Source: Acetobacter sicerae (GTDB taxonomy: Bacteria > Pseudomonadota > Alphaproteobacteria > Acetobacterales > Acetobacteraceae). Taken from it: a stretch of 64,000 nt of DNA. The stretch lies in contig NZ_JAAABN010000013.1 in the NCBI RefSeq assembly GCF_011516765.1, positions 25,981 to 89,980 of the forward strand. Direction: 5' to 3'. Made by a program: the position numbers and the translations under genes. Below are positions 1 to 10,302 of this stretch, one piece after another (the stretch's first letter is position 1; each line of letters starts with the position of its first letter). The notes beneath the pieces were generated by a model. It worked only from the letters and a program-made list of their open reading frames with translations. It did no database searches and was not told where the DNA came from.

Positions 1-52
1 GGCAAAGAGTCGGAGTCCGGTTTTCTTTATGGAACAGCGTGTTTTCTGCCCG

Positions 53-1534
<1,482 letters not shown>

Positions 1535-2000
1535 TGTTTCTGCACACTCACTTCCCCGATCATTGCCGGATCAGAGCGGCCCGGCAGGACCATTCCAGCA
1601 ACTTCGGCGATCAAACATAAAGACACGCCCGCATCATGCGGCAAAGCACACCTTCGGGGACAATCCCGAGGTTTATTTCGGACAAAAACAGCCGTTTGAC
1701 GGCAGGATACCGAGTTCGCGAACAGCCTTCCCGTTTCAAGGGAAGGACGGACATCCGCGGCCCCAGCGAAGTTGCCAGACTAGGCAAACGCGCCCGTGAA
1801 AGCAACGCATTTATGCCCGCAAACCTGCATACAAAATCACCATTTATTCTGAAACCATTCCTCACTCAGCAACAATGCGCGACCTGACGATAAAGCAAAA
1901 ATAAGCCGGACTCCTTTTACGGAAATCCGGCTTATTTCTCAGGCATCGAAGATGCTGAAAGAAGAGCAGACTGCTTCAGGAAAACGGCTGATGCAGGTCT
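1535..2000. other. dnaA–rpsT intergenic region
   Basis: This gap of about 465 bp must contain the dnaA promoter (reading leftward) and holds the rpsT terminator at its right end. I see no perfect DnaA box (TTATCCACA) here and no tRNA or convincing small ORF. The nearest perfect box is in the 3' end of mutM. Confidence 0.5.
1898..1938 (-). terminator. Rho-independent terminator after rpsT
   Basis: A perfect 12-bp stem joins 1899-1910 and 1926-1937, with a loop of about 15 nt. Read on the minus strand it is followed by a T-rich tail (TTATTTTTG). It lies about 65 bp past the rpsT stop, so it should end the rpsT transcript before dnaA. Confidence 0.8.
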
Positions 2001-2270
2001 TCAGGCCGTTGCGATGGCCTTGATACGGGCAGACAGACGGGAGATCTTGCGAGCCGCAAGGTTGTGGTGCACCACGCCCTTGGTTGCTGCGCGCTGGATT
2101 TCCGGCTGAGCGACCTTCAGGGCTGCGTTCGCCTCTTCCTTGTTACCGCTTGCAATGGCCGTCTCGACCTTCTTGAGGAAGGTGCGCATGCGGGACATGC
2201 GAGCTGTGTTGCGGGCAGTGCGGCGCTCCGTCTGACGGATGCGCTTACGGGCAGATGCGATGTTCGCCAT
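2001..2270 (-). CDS. rpsT: 30S ribosomal protein S20
   Basis: S20 is a small basic protein that binds 16S rRNA early in 30S assembly. The 89-residue product begins [13 protein letters not shown] and keeps the family pattern of Lys/Arg-rich helices ([18 protein letters not shown]) and the C-terminal [19 protein letters not shown] segment. Length is typical. It is a single-gene unit with a strong terminator downstream, placed between mutM and dnaA as in many alphaproteobacteria. Confidence 0.97.
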   Translation of the reverse strand: MANIASARKRIRQTERRTARNTARMSRMRTFLKKVETAIASGNKEEANAALKVAQPEIQRAATKGVVHHNLAARKISRLSARIKAIATA

Positions 2271-2372
2271 TGTGTCTATCTGATCCAGAAGTCGATATGG
2301 TTATACGCGCTCCACCCGAAAGCGGCCGCGCTGAATTAGGTGCGGTTCTCTAAGCCAACGAAAGCCCGCGCG

Positions 2373-3308
2373 TCAAGCAGAGTTCTTGCTTTTCCGCGAG
2401 ATTCTGCCCTGCCTGTTGCCTGCAGTCACACTCACCGGAGCCGGATTATCCACAGCGGGCTGCTGTTGTGGACAAAAAAACGTGGAGCGTCCGGCCTGCG
2501 TGATCTGCGCCACACCCGGACAACCTGACTTGCCCCTGCAGTCCGGACATGGCTGTCCGGCACGACCGTAAACACGCCAGGCATGCTGAAAATATCCCAG
2601 TTCACCATCGGGCTGGACATAATCCCGCAAACTGGAACCGCCAGCGTCGATAGCTTCCTGCAACACCGCACGGATAGCCACGACCAGCCGCTTCAGTACT
2701 GGCCGCCCCAGCAGACCGGCGGGCGTTTCCGGATGGATACGCGCACGGAACAGGGCTTCACACACATAGATATTACCCAGCCCCGCCACGATCCGCTGAT
2801 CCAGTAGCATCACTTTCACCGGACTGCGCCGGCCCGAGAAGGCTCTTAGCAGAGTATCAGCGGTGAAGGCGGGATCGAACGGCTCCGGTCCCATGGCCGC
2901 AACCAGAGGGTGCTCATCCTCGGCGTCCGTCTCGACAAGATCGAGCGCGCCGAACCGACGCGGATCGACCAGCCCGAAACGCTGCCCGCCCTCCGTGGTG
3001 AAGGCGACGTGCTCGTGACGCAGTTTGCCCTCCCCCACTTCCAGCGTTGCATCGGCGTCATCCAACATCACCCGGCCAGACATGCCGAGATGCAGCAGGA
3101 CTGACTGGCCACCGGAAACACGGATGAAAATATATTTCCCCCGCCGACGGAAACTTTCGATTGTCCGGCCTTTAAGTGCCTGTCCCAGACCCGGGGGCAG
3201 AGGCCAGCGGAGATCTGGACGACGCACGACGATGGCGTGGATACGTTCGCCAAGAAGGCGTCCCATCATTCCACGCATCACGGTTTCTACTTCGGGGAGT
3301 TCTGGCAT
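2373..3308 (-). CDS. mutM: Formamidopyrimidine-DNA glycosylase (Fpg/MutM)
   Basis: This base-excision repair enzyme removes 8-oxoguanine and FaPy lesions and nicks the abasic site. The start at 3308 is set by the family N-terminus MPELPEVET, since Pro2 must become the catalytic N-terminus; the longer frame from 3347 would bury it. Glu3 and the helix-two-turn-helix region ([17 protein letters not shown]) are present. The C-terminal zinc finger is odd: CPDC is followed by an insertion carrying an extra Cys (GKSGCPG), and the last cysteine of the usual CPxC is Gln (FFCPQQQ). A tail of about 30 residues follows. The gene is divergent from ubiE with only 28 bp between the starts. Confidence 0.95.
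   Translation of the reverse strand: MPELPEVETVMRGMMGRLLGERIHAIVVRRPDLRWPLPPGLGQALKGRTIESFRRRGKYIFIRVSGGQSVLLHLGMSGRVMLDDADATLEVGEGKLRHEHVAFTTEGGQRFGLVDPRRFGALDLVETDAEDEHPLVAAMGPEPFDPAFTADTLLRAFSGRRSPVKVMLLDQRIVAGLGNIYVCEALFRARIHPETPAGLLGRPVLKRLVVAIRAVLQEAIDAGGSSLRDYVQPDGELGYFQHAWRVYGRAGQPCPDCRGKSGCPGVAQITQAGRSTFFCPQQQPAVDNPAPVSVTAGNRQGRISRKSKNSA
2446..2475. promoter_or_regulatory. Inverted pair of DnaA boxes inside mutM
   Basis: The + strand has a perfect TTATCCACA at 2446-2454 and an inverted TGTGGACAA at 2467-2475 (one mismatch to TGTGGATAA), separated by 12 bp and flanked by an A7 tract. It lies about 0.9 kb upstream of the dnaA start, within the codons for the C-terminal tail of MutM. 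It could titrate DnaA, regulate transcription or belong to an origin region; function is inferred only from the motif. Confidence 0.5.
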
Positions 3309-3336
3309 GACGCTAAACACGCTATAGAGTGCAGCC

Positions 3337-4155
3337 ATGACCGACAATGCCCCCCCCAGCCCCCTTCATGACCTCCACGCCGCACCGCATTCCACCGGGA
3401 CTACCCCCGGGACTGCTGGCGACGACACCGCCGATTTCGGCTTCCGCGCTGTGCCCAGAGAAGAGAAGAAACCTCTCGTCCGGGCGGTCTTCGACAGTGT
3501 GGCGAGTCGCTATGATGTGATGAACGACCTCATGTCTCTGGGGGTCCATCGAGTCTGGAAACGGATTTTCAACGCCGAGCTCGCGCCGCAACCCGGCCTG
3601 AAGCTGCTTGATCTTGCTGGCGGCACCGGCGACGTGACGTTCGGCTGGCTTGCCGGCGGTGGTGGGCCAGCCATCATGACAGACATCAACGAGAGCATGC
3701 TGTCTGTAGGTCGGGATCGCGCCATCTCGCGCGGCTATGTGTCCGACCTGTCCTTCTGCGTGGTGGACGCGGAACAGATTCCGCTTCCCGACCGCTGCAT
3801 GGATCGCGTGACCATCTCTTTCGGCCTGCGCAACTGTACGGATAAACTGGCCGTTCTCCGGGAAGCACGTCGCGTGCTCAAGCCGGGCGGGCGCTTCCTG
3901 TGCCTCGAATTCTCCCGCGTGCAGGTGGCCGCTCTGGCGCCAATTTACGACGCCTGGTCGTTCAAGGTTCTCCCCACAATGGGATCGCTGATCGCCAAGG
4001 ATCGTGACAGCTACCAGTATCTGGCCGAGAGCATCCGCATGTTCCCCGATCAGGAAACGCTGGCCGACATGTTCCGGGAAGCCGGTTTCTCCCATGTCCG
4101 CTACCAGTCGCTCTCAGGCGGGATTGCCGCCATCCATTCCGGCTGGAGACTCTGA
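3337..4155 (+). CDS. ubiE: Ubiquinone/menaquinone C-methyltransferase UbiE
   Basis: UbiE is a SAM-dependent C-methyltransferase of ubiquinone synthesis. The 272-residue protein has SAM motif [11 protein letters not shown] (about residue 91), the UbiE signatures [17 protein letters not shown] and [13 protein letters not shown], and the C-terminal [14 protein letters not shown]. The N-terminal 45 residues are a Pro/Thr-rich extension beyond the usual start of about 250-residue homologues. It is the first gene of a rightward run with coaBC 3 bp downstream, and is divergent from mutM. Acetic acid bacteria rely on ubiquinone for their periplasmic dehydrogenases. Confidence 0.95.
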   Translation: MTDNAPPSPLHDLHAAPHSTGTTPGTAGDDTADFGFRAVPREEKKPLVRAVFDSVASRYDVMNDLMSLGVHRVWKRIFNAELAPQPGLKLLDLAGGTGDVTFGWLAGGGGPAIMTDINESMLSVGRDRAISRGYVSDLSFCVVDAEQIPLPDRCMDRVTISFGLRNCTDKLAVLREARRVLKPGGRFLCLEFSRVQVAALAPIYDAWSFKVLPTMGSLIAKDRDSYQYLAESIRMFPDQETLADMFREAGFSHVRYQSLSGGIAAIHSGWRL

Positions 4156-4158
4156 TCG

Positions 4159-5568
4159 ATGGCCGCCGCGACGACCCAGACGCAACCGCCCCGGCGGGTT
4201 CTGCTCATCGTCAGCGGCGGGATCGCGGCTTATAAAGCGCTCGAACTGGTTCGCCTTCTCAAAACGGCGGGGGTTGGAGTCCGATGTGTCCTTACCCGCG
4301 CTGCGAGTGAGTTTGTCACACCGCTCTCGCTACAGGCGCTGAGTGGTGAACCCGTCCATCAGGACCTGTTCTCCCTGACCGATGAGCAGGAAATGGGGCA
4401 CATCGCCCTCTCCCGTTCGGCGGATCTTGTGGTTGTCGCGCCTGCCACGGCCAACATTCTGGCCAAAATGGCGTCCGGCCTCGCTGACGATCTGGCCAGT
4501 ACCCTGCTGCTGGCGACCGATACCCCCGTCATGGTGGCGCCAGCCATGAATGTGCGGATGTGGGAGCACCCGGCAACGCGCGCGAACATACACACGTTGC
4601 AGCAGCGGGGCGTAATTGTCGTAGGCCCCGACGACGGCCAAATGGCGTGCGGCGAATACGGACCTGGTCGTCTGGTGGAACCGACGGTCCTGTGTGACGC
4701 CATTCTCGCCCAGCTTGAGACGGCTTCCTCCAGCCCTTCCGGTGAGCCCCCTTCTTCGTCTGTTTCGTGTTCTCAGACTCCGCCCATGCAGGCTTCCTGT
4801 GCCTCCGTTGTCAACCTGCGCAACGGGTCTCTGTCTCACCGTGAACAGGGGGCATCCCCCGAAACTTCGTCACACTGGCATCCTCTGGTCGGCAAACATG
4901 CGCTGGTGACGGCCGGACCGACGTATGAGCCGATTGATCCGGTGCGCTATCTCGGCAATCGCTCATCCGGCCTGCAGGGCTACGCAATCGCCAGTGCGCT
5001 TGCCGATCTGGGCGCGCAGGTGACGCTCATCAGCGGGCCAACCTCTCTGCTTGCTCCCTCCAGCGTCTCCCTGATCCGGGTTGAAACGGCGCAGCAGATG
5101 GAAGCGGCCGTCATGAGCTCGCTTCCGGCTGACATCGCTGTCTGCACGGCGGCTGTGGCCGACTGGCGTGTGGCGGACCCGGTTTCGTCCAAGATCAAGA
5201 AGCAGGCCGGCTCGCCCCCACCGTCCCTCGTCCTCGAACCGAATCCGGATATCCTCGCCCGCATTTCCCGACCGGGCCAGACCCGCCCCACGCTGGTGGT
5301 CGGCTTTGCCGCCGAAACCGATGATGTCGAGGCCAACGCCATCGCCAAGCGTCAGCGCAAGGGCTGCGACTGGATCGTCGCCAATGACGTTTCGGCAGGC
5401 ACGAATGTCATGGGCGGAACGGAAAACAGGGTTATCCTGATCACTGAAGATGGCGTGGAGCACTGGCCGCTGATGGCCAAAACGACTCTCGCGCTCAATC
5501 TGGCCCGACGTATCGCCCTCCGTTTCGGGGCTCCAGCTCTTGCAACCACGGAAGAAGCCCGTCAATGA
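4159..5568 (+). CDS. coaBC: Bifunctional phosphopantothenoylcysteine decarboxylase / phosphopantothenate–cysteine ligase
   Basis: This enzyme catalyses two consecutive steps of coenzyme A synthesis. The N-terminal flavoprotein (CoaC) domain shows SGGIAAYKALELVRLL, PAMNVRMW and the active-site loop with Cys in MACGEYGPGRL. The C-terminal CoaB domain starts at ALVTAGPTYEPIDPVRYLGNRSSG and includes FAAETDD and IVANDVS. At 469 residues it is longer than the usual 400 or so; the excess is a Ser/Pro-rich linker of about 60 residues between the domains (about 190-250). It starts 3 bp after ubiE, and its stop overlaps a 15-codon frame that leads into dut. Confidence 0.96.
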   Translation: MAAATTQTQPPRRVLLIVSGGIAAYKALELVRLLKTAGVGVRCVLTRAASEFVTPLSLQALSGEPVHQDLFSLTDEQEMGHIALSRSADLVVVAPATANILAKMASGLADDLASTLLLATDTPVMVAPAMNVRMWEHPATRANIHTLQQRGVIVVGPDDGQMACGEYGPGRLVEPTVLCDAILAQLETASSSPSGEPPSSSVSCSQTPPMQASCASVVNLRNGSLSHREQGASPETSSHWHPLVGKHALVTAGPTYEPIDPVRYLGNRSSGLQGYAIASALADLGAQVTLISGPTSLLAPSSVSLIRVETAQQMEAAVMSSLPADIAVCTAAVADWRVADPVSSKIKKQAGSPPPSLVLEPNPDILARISRPGQTRPTLVVGFAAETDDVEANAIAKRQRKGCDWIVANDVSAGTNVMGGTENRVILITEDGVEHWPLMAKTTLALNLARRIALRFGAPALATTEEARQ

Positions 5569-5612
5569 CGCAACCTTCTCCACCACTCTTTGAAACGGAT
5601 CTCTTTTTGTGA
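5565..5612 (+). CDS. Possible 15-residue bridging ORF between coaBC and dut
   Basis: An ATG at 5565 overlaps the coaBC stop (ATGA). The frame encodes [15 protein letters not shown] and stops with TGA at 5610-5612, which overlaps the GTG start of dut (GTGA). It could pass ribosomes from coaBC to dut, whose own SD is weak. It could also be chance. No family is recognisable. Confidence 0.3.
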   Translation: MTQPSPPLFETDLFL

Positions 5613-6073
5613 ACGCACCGGTTGTTCAGGTCGCCGTCCGGCGTCTGCCCCGCTCGGAAGGGCTTCCCCTGCCATCCTATGCCACCGCCGGTGCCGCGGG
5701 CATGGATCTTCTCGCCGCTGTCGACAGCACGGTCACTGTGCCTCCCGGGGAACGGACCCTGATTCCAACGGGGCTCTGCATCGCCCTGCCGGCCGGTTAC
5801 GAGTTGCAGATCCGTCCCCGCTCCGGCCTTGCCCTGAAGCACGGTATCACCCTGCCGAATTCACCCGGCACGATAGACGAAGATTATCGTGGTGAATTAT
5901 GCGTTATTCTGATGAACACCGGACAGGAAGCCTTTACGGTGGAACGGGGCATGCGGATCGCACAGGCGGTCGTTGCTCCTGTTTTTCGGGTTGCATGGAA
6001 TGAGGTTGATGACCTTGAGGCGACGGAACGTGGCGCTGGTGGCTTTGGCAGCACAGGCACGCACTCTTCCTGA
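5609..6073 (+). CDS. dut: Deoxyuridine 5'-triphosphate nucleotidohydrolase (dUTPase)
   Basis: dUTPase hydrolyses dUTP to dUMP and pyrophosphate, keeping uracil out of DNA and supplying dTMP synthesis. All five trimeric dUTPase motifs are visible in the 154 residues: [21 protein letters not shown], the catalytic-Asp motif [19 protein letters not shown] and the C-terminal P-loop-like [10 protein letters not shown]. It starts with GTG at 5609; no good SD precedes it, which fits translational coupling from upstream. Placement after coaBC is common in alphaproteobacteria. Confidence 0.97.
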   Translation: MNAPVVQVAVRRLPRSEGLPLPSYATAGAAGMDLLAAVDSTVTVPPGERTLIPTGLCIALPAGYELQIRPRSGLALKHGITLPNSPGTIDEDYRGELCVILMNTGQEAFTVERGMRIAQAVVAPVFRVAWNEVDDLEATERGAGGFGSTGTHSS

Positions 6074-6133
6074 CAATGACATGAAACGACCCTGTCCCAC
6101 CGGACGATACCGCGTCAGACGCCGCATATTCCG

Positions 6134-7858
6134 ATGAGCAGCACCTCCTTTTTCGCCGATGCGGCAGGATTTACCAGAAGAGTCAGTCACGACTCTCCTC
6201 GTCTGGCGATGATTGTGGCGATGCTCTGTGTTGTGGGCGTCATGCTGGGCTTCGGCTCCAACGCCACGACATGGTTCGGCATCGTCTTTTCCGGAACGCA
6301 GCAACCCTCGCAGGCTTTACCGCTTACCGCGTTACCTTTCGCACTGGCCGTAACAGCTGCGCGCGCCGTGATGTGGTTCGCTGTTTCCTTTCTGTGTGCG
6401 CTCGCCGGTGCGGCGCTGGTCTTTGGACGGGAAAAACCCGGACGGGTGGCGCTCGCACTCCTTGAAATCGTGCAGGCGGTCCCGATTCCAGCATTCATGG
6501 TGCTCGTCCTGCCTGTCTGTTTCGGCGTCCATGGCTGGCTTACCGGACATGCGCTCGCAGGCGAGGTTCTGATCGGGGCTCCCGCCTTCGCCGCACTCAC
6601 CTTTCCCATGATGGACGCAGCCATCCGCGCCCATCAGGAGGTGCCGTCTCACCTTGTGCTGGCGGCGCGCAGCTTCGGCCTCCGGCCCTGGCCGCTTTTC
6701 TGGAGGCTTTACGCGCCGTTCGGCCTGCCTGCGGTTGTCCGCAGCATCGGGCGCGCCATGCCGAATGTCTGGCTGGGCCTGACTTTCGCCGAAGTCTATG
6801 CGGGCATGAAGGACCTGCCTCTCCCACCGGGACTGGGCGGCTACGCGGTGTCCTCCATCAGAAACCATGCCTCCATGGGTTTCACGCTGACACTTCTGGT
6901 CACGGGATGCCTTGTCATGGTCACGGACCTTCTGATTGTCCGTCCCATGAAAAAATGGGGGCAGCGTTTTGACAAAAACTCTCCCGGACGTTCCGCGTCC
7001 GCTCTTTTCGGAGATGTTCCTCTGATCGGACGCATGCTCACCGATGGGTCACGATTTCTGAGGATTGTCGGCAACCTGCCGCTTGGTCCCAAACCACGGG
7101 CCACAGTGCTGGATGATCCCGAGAAAACCCCACGGATCATCGCGCTGATTATCCCGGCTTTTCTGGGTGTTGCAGGTCTTCTGGCCTGTGCAGCTTCGCC
7201 AGACGGCCTTCCCGATCCCGACGAATGGCTGCGAGCCGGACTCCTCGGGATCGGCGAGATGCTGACGCTGCTTGTGCCGCTGGGCATCTGCTCCGTTGTT
7301 CTGCTTCCCATCGCCGTTGGTCTGAAGCGCTGGGCTGATCCGATCCTACCGGTTTTCCGGTTTTTGACGCTTTTTCCTGCGGTTCTTCTGTTTCCGCTTG
7401 TTGTCGCTCTGGTCGGACCTGAATCTGCGCTGTCACCTCTGCTGTTTGTCGGACTGCCGTTTTTCCTCGCCTTCCATCTGCTCATCGGCGTCCGGGATTT
7501 CCCGCGGAACCTACAGGAAGTTACACGCGCCTATCGCATACGGGGATGGCTCAGATGGAGGACCATCCTGTTGCCCGGTCTGGCGCAGTCATGGCTCAAA
7601 GGCGTCCACAGGGCGTTCTTCTGGGGCTGGAACGCCGTCATTGCTGCCGACATGACGTTATGGGGCAGTCATATTTCCGAACACGGTCTGATCGGCCGGT
7701 CCATCATCGACGCCACCAGCAGAGGCGACATGGCGCAGGCCTCGCTTGGCGTCATGGTCATGACGCTGCTGGCCATGGCGAGTGAAGCGCTGATCTGGCG
7801 ACCTCTGGGTCTTTACGTCAGACGCCGCACCGCCGGACAGGCGATGGAGATGCCCTGA
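6134..7858 (+). CDS. ABC transporter permease with duplicated permease domain (anion/nitrate-sulfonate type)
   Basis: This 574-residue polytopic membrane protein looks like two binding-protein-dependent permease domains in tandem (about 60-270 and 350-565), roughly twelve helices in all. EAA-like cytoplasmic loops can be seen in each half (VLAARSFGLRPWPLFWRLYAPFG; YRIRGWLRWRTILLPG). The duplicated layout matches the family of duplicated anion-transport permeases related to NitT/TauT systems. The partner ATPase follows 97 bp downstream. No substrate-binding protein is encoded nearby, so the substrate is not assignable from sequence. Confidence 0.85.
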   Translation: MSSTSFFADAAGFTRRVSHDSPRLAMIVAMLCVVGVMLGFGSNATTWFGIVFSGTQQPSQALPLTALPFALAVTAARAVMWFAVSFLCALAGAALVFGREKPGRVALALLEIVQAVPIPAFMVLVLPVCFGVHGWLTGHALAGEVLIGAPAFAALTFPMMDAAIRAHQEVPSHLVLAARSFGLRPWPLFWRLYAPFGLPAVVRSIGRAMPNVWLGLTFAEVYAGMKDLPLPPGLGGYAVSSIRNHASMGFTLTLLVTGCLVMVTDLLIVRPMKKWGQRFDKNSPGRSASALFGDVPLIGRMLTDGSRFLRIVGNLPLGPKPRATVLDDPEKTPRIIALIIPAFLGVAGLLACAASPDGLPDPDEWLRAGLLGIGEMLTLLVPLGICSVVLLPIAVGLKRWADPILPVFRFLTLFPAVLLFPLVVALVGPESALSPLLFVGLPFFLAFHLLIGVRDFPRNLQEVTRAYRIRGWLRWRTILLPGLAQSWLKGVHRAFFWGWNAVIAADMTLWGSHISEHGLIGRSIIDATSRGDMAQASLGVMVMTLLAMASEALIWRPLGLYVRRRTAGQAMEMP

Positions 7859-7955
7859 TCATGCGCTCTCACTGTATTCGGGGTTTTTCTACCCCAGATG
7901 ACTTGTTAGGCTGCCATCAGATGATTTCCAGACATCAATGTGCAGGATAAGCACC

Positions 7956-9329
7956 ATGTTTTCCGCTGACGCGCTGCCCTCTCTGGAAGAAAAACCTTCC
8001 TCTGCACCGAAGTCTGAGACGCCGCTGCTATCGCTGCGCGACGTGGGACAGTCCTATCATCGGGATTCCTCAACGGACGTTCAGATTCTCGATGGGGTTT
8101 CTCTGGATGTGAAACCCGGTGAAATCGTCGGGCTTCTCGGTCGCTCCGGATCGGGGAAGTCGATGCTGCTGCGCATCATGGCCGGTCTTCTCATTCCCAG
8201 CAGCGGCACAGTGCTCTGGCGCGGCACTCCGCTGAAACGTCCCATAGCCGGACTGGCGATGGTGTTTCAGTCCCCCTCCCTGTTTCCATGGCTGAACCTG
8301 CAGGACAATGTCGAACTGGCGCTGGAAGCCGATGGCATGAAGGGAAAAGACCGGGAACTGCGGGCGGAAGAAGCCATCGATCTGATCGGTCTTGGCGGTT
8401 ATGAAAACGCATGGCCGCACGAACTGTCCGGCGGCCTTTCCCAGCGGGCCGGACTGGCGCGCGCTCTTGCGGTTCATCCCGATCTTCTCCTGATGGATGA
8501 GCCTTTTTCCTCGCTTGATGTTCTGACAGCAGAAAATCTTCGCACGGATCTTGTCGAACTGTGGTGCGAGAAAAAACTGCCAGTTCAATCGATACTGATG
8601 GTGACACACAGTATCGAGGAAGCCGTGCTGATGTGTGACCGCATCCTTGTCTTTGCGGCCAACCCCGGCCGCATTGAGCATGAAGTTATCGTTCCTCTTG
8701 CTCACCCCCGCCTGCGCGATGATCCTTCGTTTCTGGAAATCGTTGATTATATCTACACATTGATGACACGTCGCACGCCAGTCATCTCGGAAGCCGATCT
8801 GCCTGACATGACGGTCGTGCAGACTGTCCAGCCACAGCATCTCCCGATTGCGGCTGTTTCAGTAGGCAGTATGGTGGGGCTGATCGAGGCGCTGGCCGCC
8901 CCTCCCGTAAACGGTCGGGCCGATCTTCCACTTCTTGCCGCAAAAGCGCATCTAGAACTCGACGATCTGTTTCCTCTTGTCGAGGCGCTGCAAATCCTCG
9001 AACTCGCAGAAGTTGAAGACGGTGATCTGCTGCTGACACATGAAGCCCAGCGTTTTGCGGAAAGCGATTTTGACGAGCGCAAAACGATCCTGCGTCACGC
9101 CCTGCTCAACGCCGTGCCTCTGGTCAAAACCATCTGCGCCGTTCTGGATGAACGTCCAAGCCATACGGTCGGCGCAGATCGGTTCCGGGATGAACTGGGC
9201 GAAAGCATGTCCGCCGCTTATGCGCAGCAGACCCTGCAAACCATTATCTCATGGGCACGCTACGCGGAGCTGTTTGATTACAACGAAGAATCTGACCAGC
9301 TTTTTCTGAACAAGGGCAGCGCGACCTGA
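7956..9329 (+). CDS. ABC transporter ATP-binding protein with C-terminal AAA-associated domain
   Basis: This is the ATPase partner of the duplicated permease. Walker A is GRSGSGKS (62-69), the Q-loop is MVFQSPSLFPW, the signature is LSGGLSQR, and Walker B is LLLMDEPFSSLD, typical of the SsuB/TauB class. After residue about 270 there is an additional domain of about 160 residues (VGLIEALAAPP through DQLFLNKG), resembling the AAA-associated C-terminal domain found on some of these ATPases. The start at 7956 has AGGA 8 nt upstream; an in-frame ATG at 7938 has none. The C-terminal domain may sense regulators or substrate; its role is unknown. Confidence 0.87.
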   Translation: MFSADALPSLEEKPSSAPKSETPLLSLRDVGQSYHRDSSTDVQILDGVSLDVKPGEIVGLLGRSGSGKSMLLRIMAGLLIPSSGTVLWRGTPLKRPIAGLAMVFQSPSLFPWLNLQDNVELALEADGMKGKDRELRAEEAIDLIGLGGYENAWPHELSGGLSQRAGLARALAVHPDLLLMDEPFSSLDVLTAENLRTDLVELWCEKKLPVQSILMVTHSIEEAVLMCDRILVFAANPGRIEHEVIVPLAHPRLRDDPSFLEIVDYIYTLMTRRTPVISEADLPDMTVVQTVQPQHLPIAAVSVGSMVGLIEALAAPPVNGRADLPLLAAKAHLELDDLFPLVEALQILELAEVEDGDLLLTHEAQRFAESDFDERKTILRHALLNAVPLVKTICAVLDERPSHTVGADRFRDELGESMSAAYAQQTLQTIISWARYAELFDYNEESDQLFLNKGSAT

Positions 9330-9379
9330 AACTTAAGGAAAGTGCTGCTCAAAACAGGCAGTGACACGTCCTGCACAAT

Positions 9380-9424
9380 TGATCAGAGCGTGCTGCGCAG
9401 TCCAGACGCGGCACGCCCTGATCA
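9380..9424. terminator. Long imperfect inverted repeat between convergent genes
   Basis: TGATCAG-GCGTGC-GCG pairs with CGC-GCACGC-CTGATCA (arms 9380-9397 and 9408-9424) with a loop of about 10 nt and single mismatches. It sits between the convergent ABC ATPase and methyltransferase genes. Only a short CTTTT follows on the + side, so it may be a weak or bidirectional terminator. Confidence 0.5.
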
Positions 9425-9447
9425 TCGCTTTTCACAAGATACCTATT

Positions 9448-10239
9448 TTATCGCGCAGGCTTGCGAAACTTGTAAACAACCTGATCCGTGTGTCCTTTTA
9501 TGGTCTCATCGAAGACCGAAGCGGAATGTGTATCCTGTGCATTCCGCAGGGCGCTGCTCTCACTTTCAAAAACAAAGCCAGCCTTTTCCACCTGAGAACG
9601 GATCAGGGCGGGATCAATACGATGTAATGTCTTTGCGGTATCCGGCGTGCTACCGGAGGCCGCCACGTGATCAATCACGATATACACGCCACCGGGCCGC
9701 AGAAGATTGAAGACAGACCGGTCGAAAGCCAGCGCAGCTTCAGCGCCCCGACCGTAAACATCGTGATAGTTCTGGGAAGTCCAGGCCATATCGACGGATG
9801 TAGGAAGCGACAGGGCCTGCATTGACTCCGTCAGAACCGAGACGTTGGGGAATGCGGGATCTGCTGCGATCGCTTTCACCGCATCGGCGGCATCGGGTTT
9901 TTCAGCGACCCGCTCTGCTGCGACAAGTGCATAGACATGCCCTGACTTCCCAACAACATTACTGAAAATACGGGTAAAATAACCTTGTCCGGGCATGAGA
10001 TCCGCAACTTTCATGCCCGGTCCCATTCCGGCAAACGCCAGTAGTTCAGCCGGCTTGCGGACCTTGTCCCGTGCTCGATCAGAAGCAGGACGATCCCTGT
10101 CAGAAAGCGCTGCTGCAATCGGCAATGTTCTGACCTGACTTCCCTTGAAGGCAGGCTGTGCCTGTAGAGTATGCGAGACGCTCAGGCCCGTTCCAGCCAG
10201 CAGCCCCATGAGTGAGCACATGATGATTTTTCTGCGCAT
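9448..10239 (-). CDS. Exported class I methyltransferase-like protein
   Basis: The 263-residue product has a clear Sec signal peptide (basic MRRKII, hydrophobic core, probable cleavage near LQAQPAF), followed by a Rossmann-type methyltransferase fold: a motif I-like DLMPGQGYFTRIF, an acidic post-I segment and VDMAWTSQNYHDVYG in the motif II region. It resembles the group of predicted exported methyltransferases with unknown substrates. SAM is not normally present in the periplasm, so catalysis there is doubtful. An alternative start at the second Met would shorten the n-region. It lies downstream of the M16 peptidase on the same strand, separated by a terminator. Confidence 0.75.
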   Translation of the reverse strand: MRRKIIMCSLMGLLAGTGLSVSHTLQAQPAFKGSQVRTLPIAAALSDRDRPASDRARDKVRKPAELLAFAGMGPGMKVADLMPGQGYFTRIFSNVVGKSGHVYALVAAERVAEKPDAADAVKAIAADPAFPNVSVLTESMQALSLPTSVDMAWTSQNYHDVYGRGAEAALAFDRSVFNLLRPGGVYIVIDHVAASGSTPDTAKTLHRIDPALIRSQVEKAGFVFESESSALRNAQDTHSASVFDETIKGHTDQVVYKFRKPAR

Positions 10240-10260
10240 TTTTTATCTCCTCCCGAACAG

Positions 10261-10290
10261 AAAAGCCCCGCTTCAACGTGAAGCAGGGCC
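10261..10290 (-). terminator. Rho-independent terminator after M16 peptidase gene
   Basis: Read on the minus strand, CCCTGCTTCA-CGT-TGAAGCGGGG forms a stem-loop followed by CTTTTCTG. It starts 13 bp past the peptidase stop and lies before the methyltransferase start. Confidence 0.75.
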
Positions 10291-10302
10291 ATTTCCTTAA
10301 AC

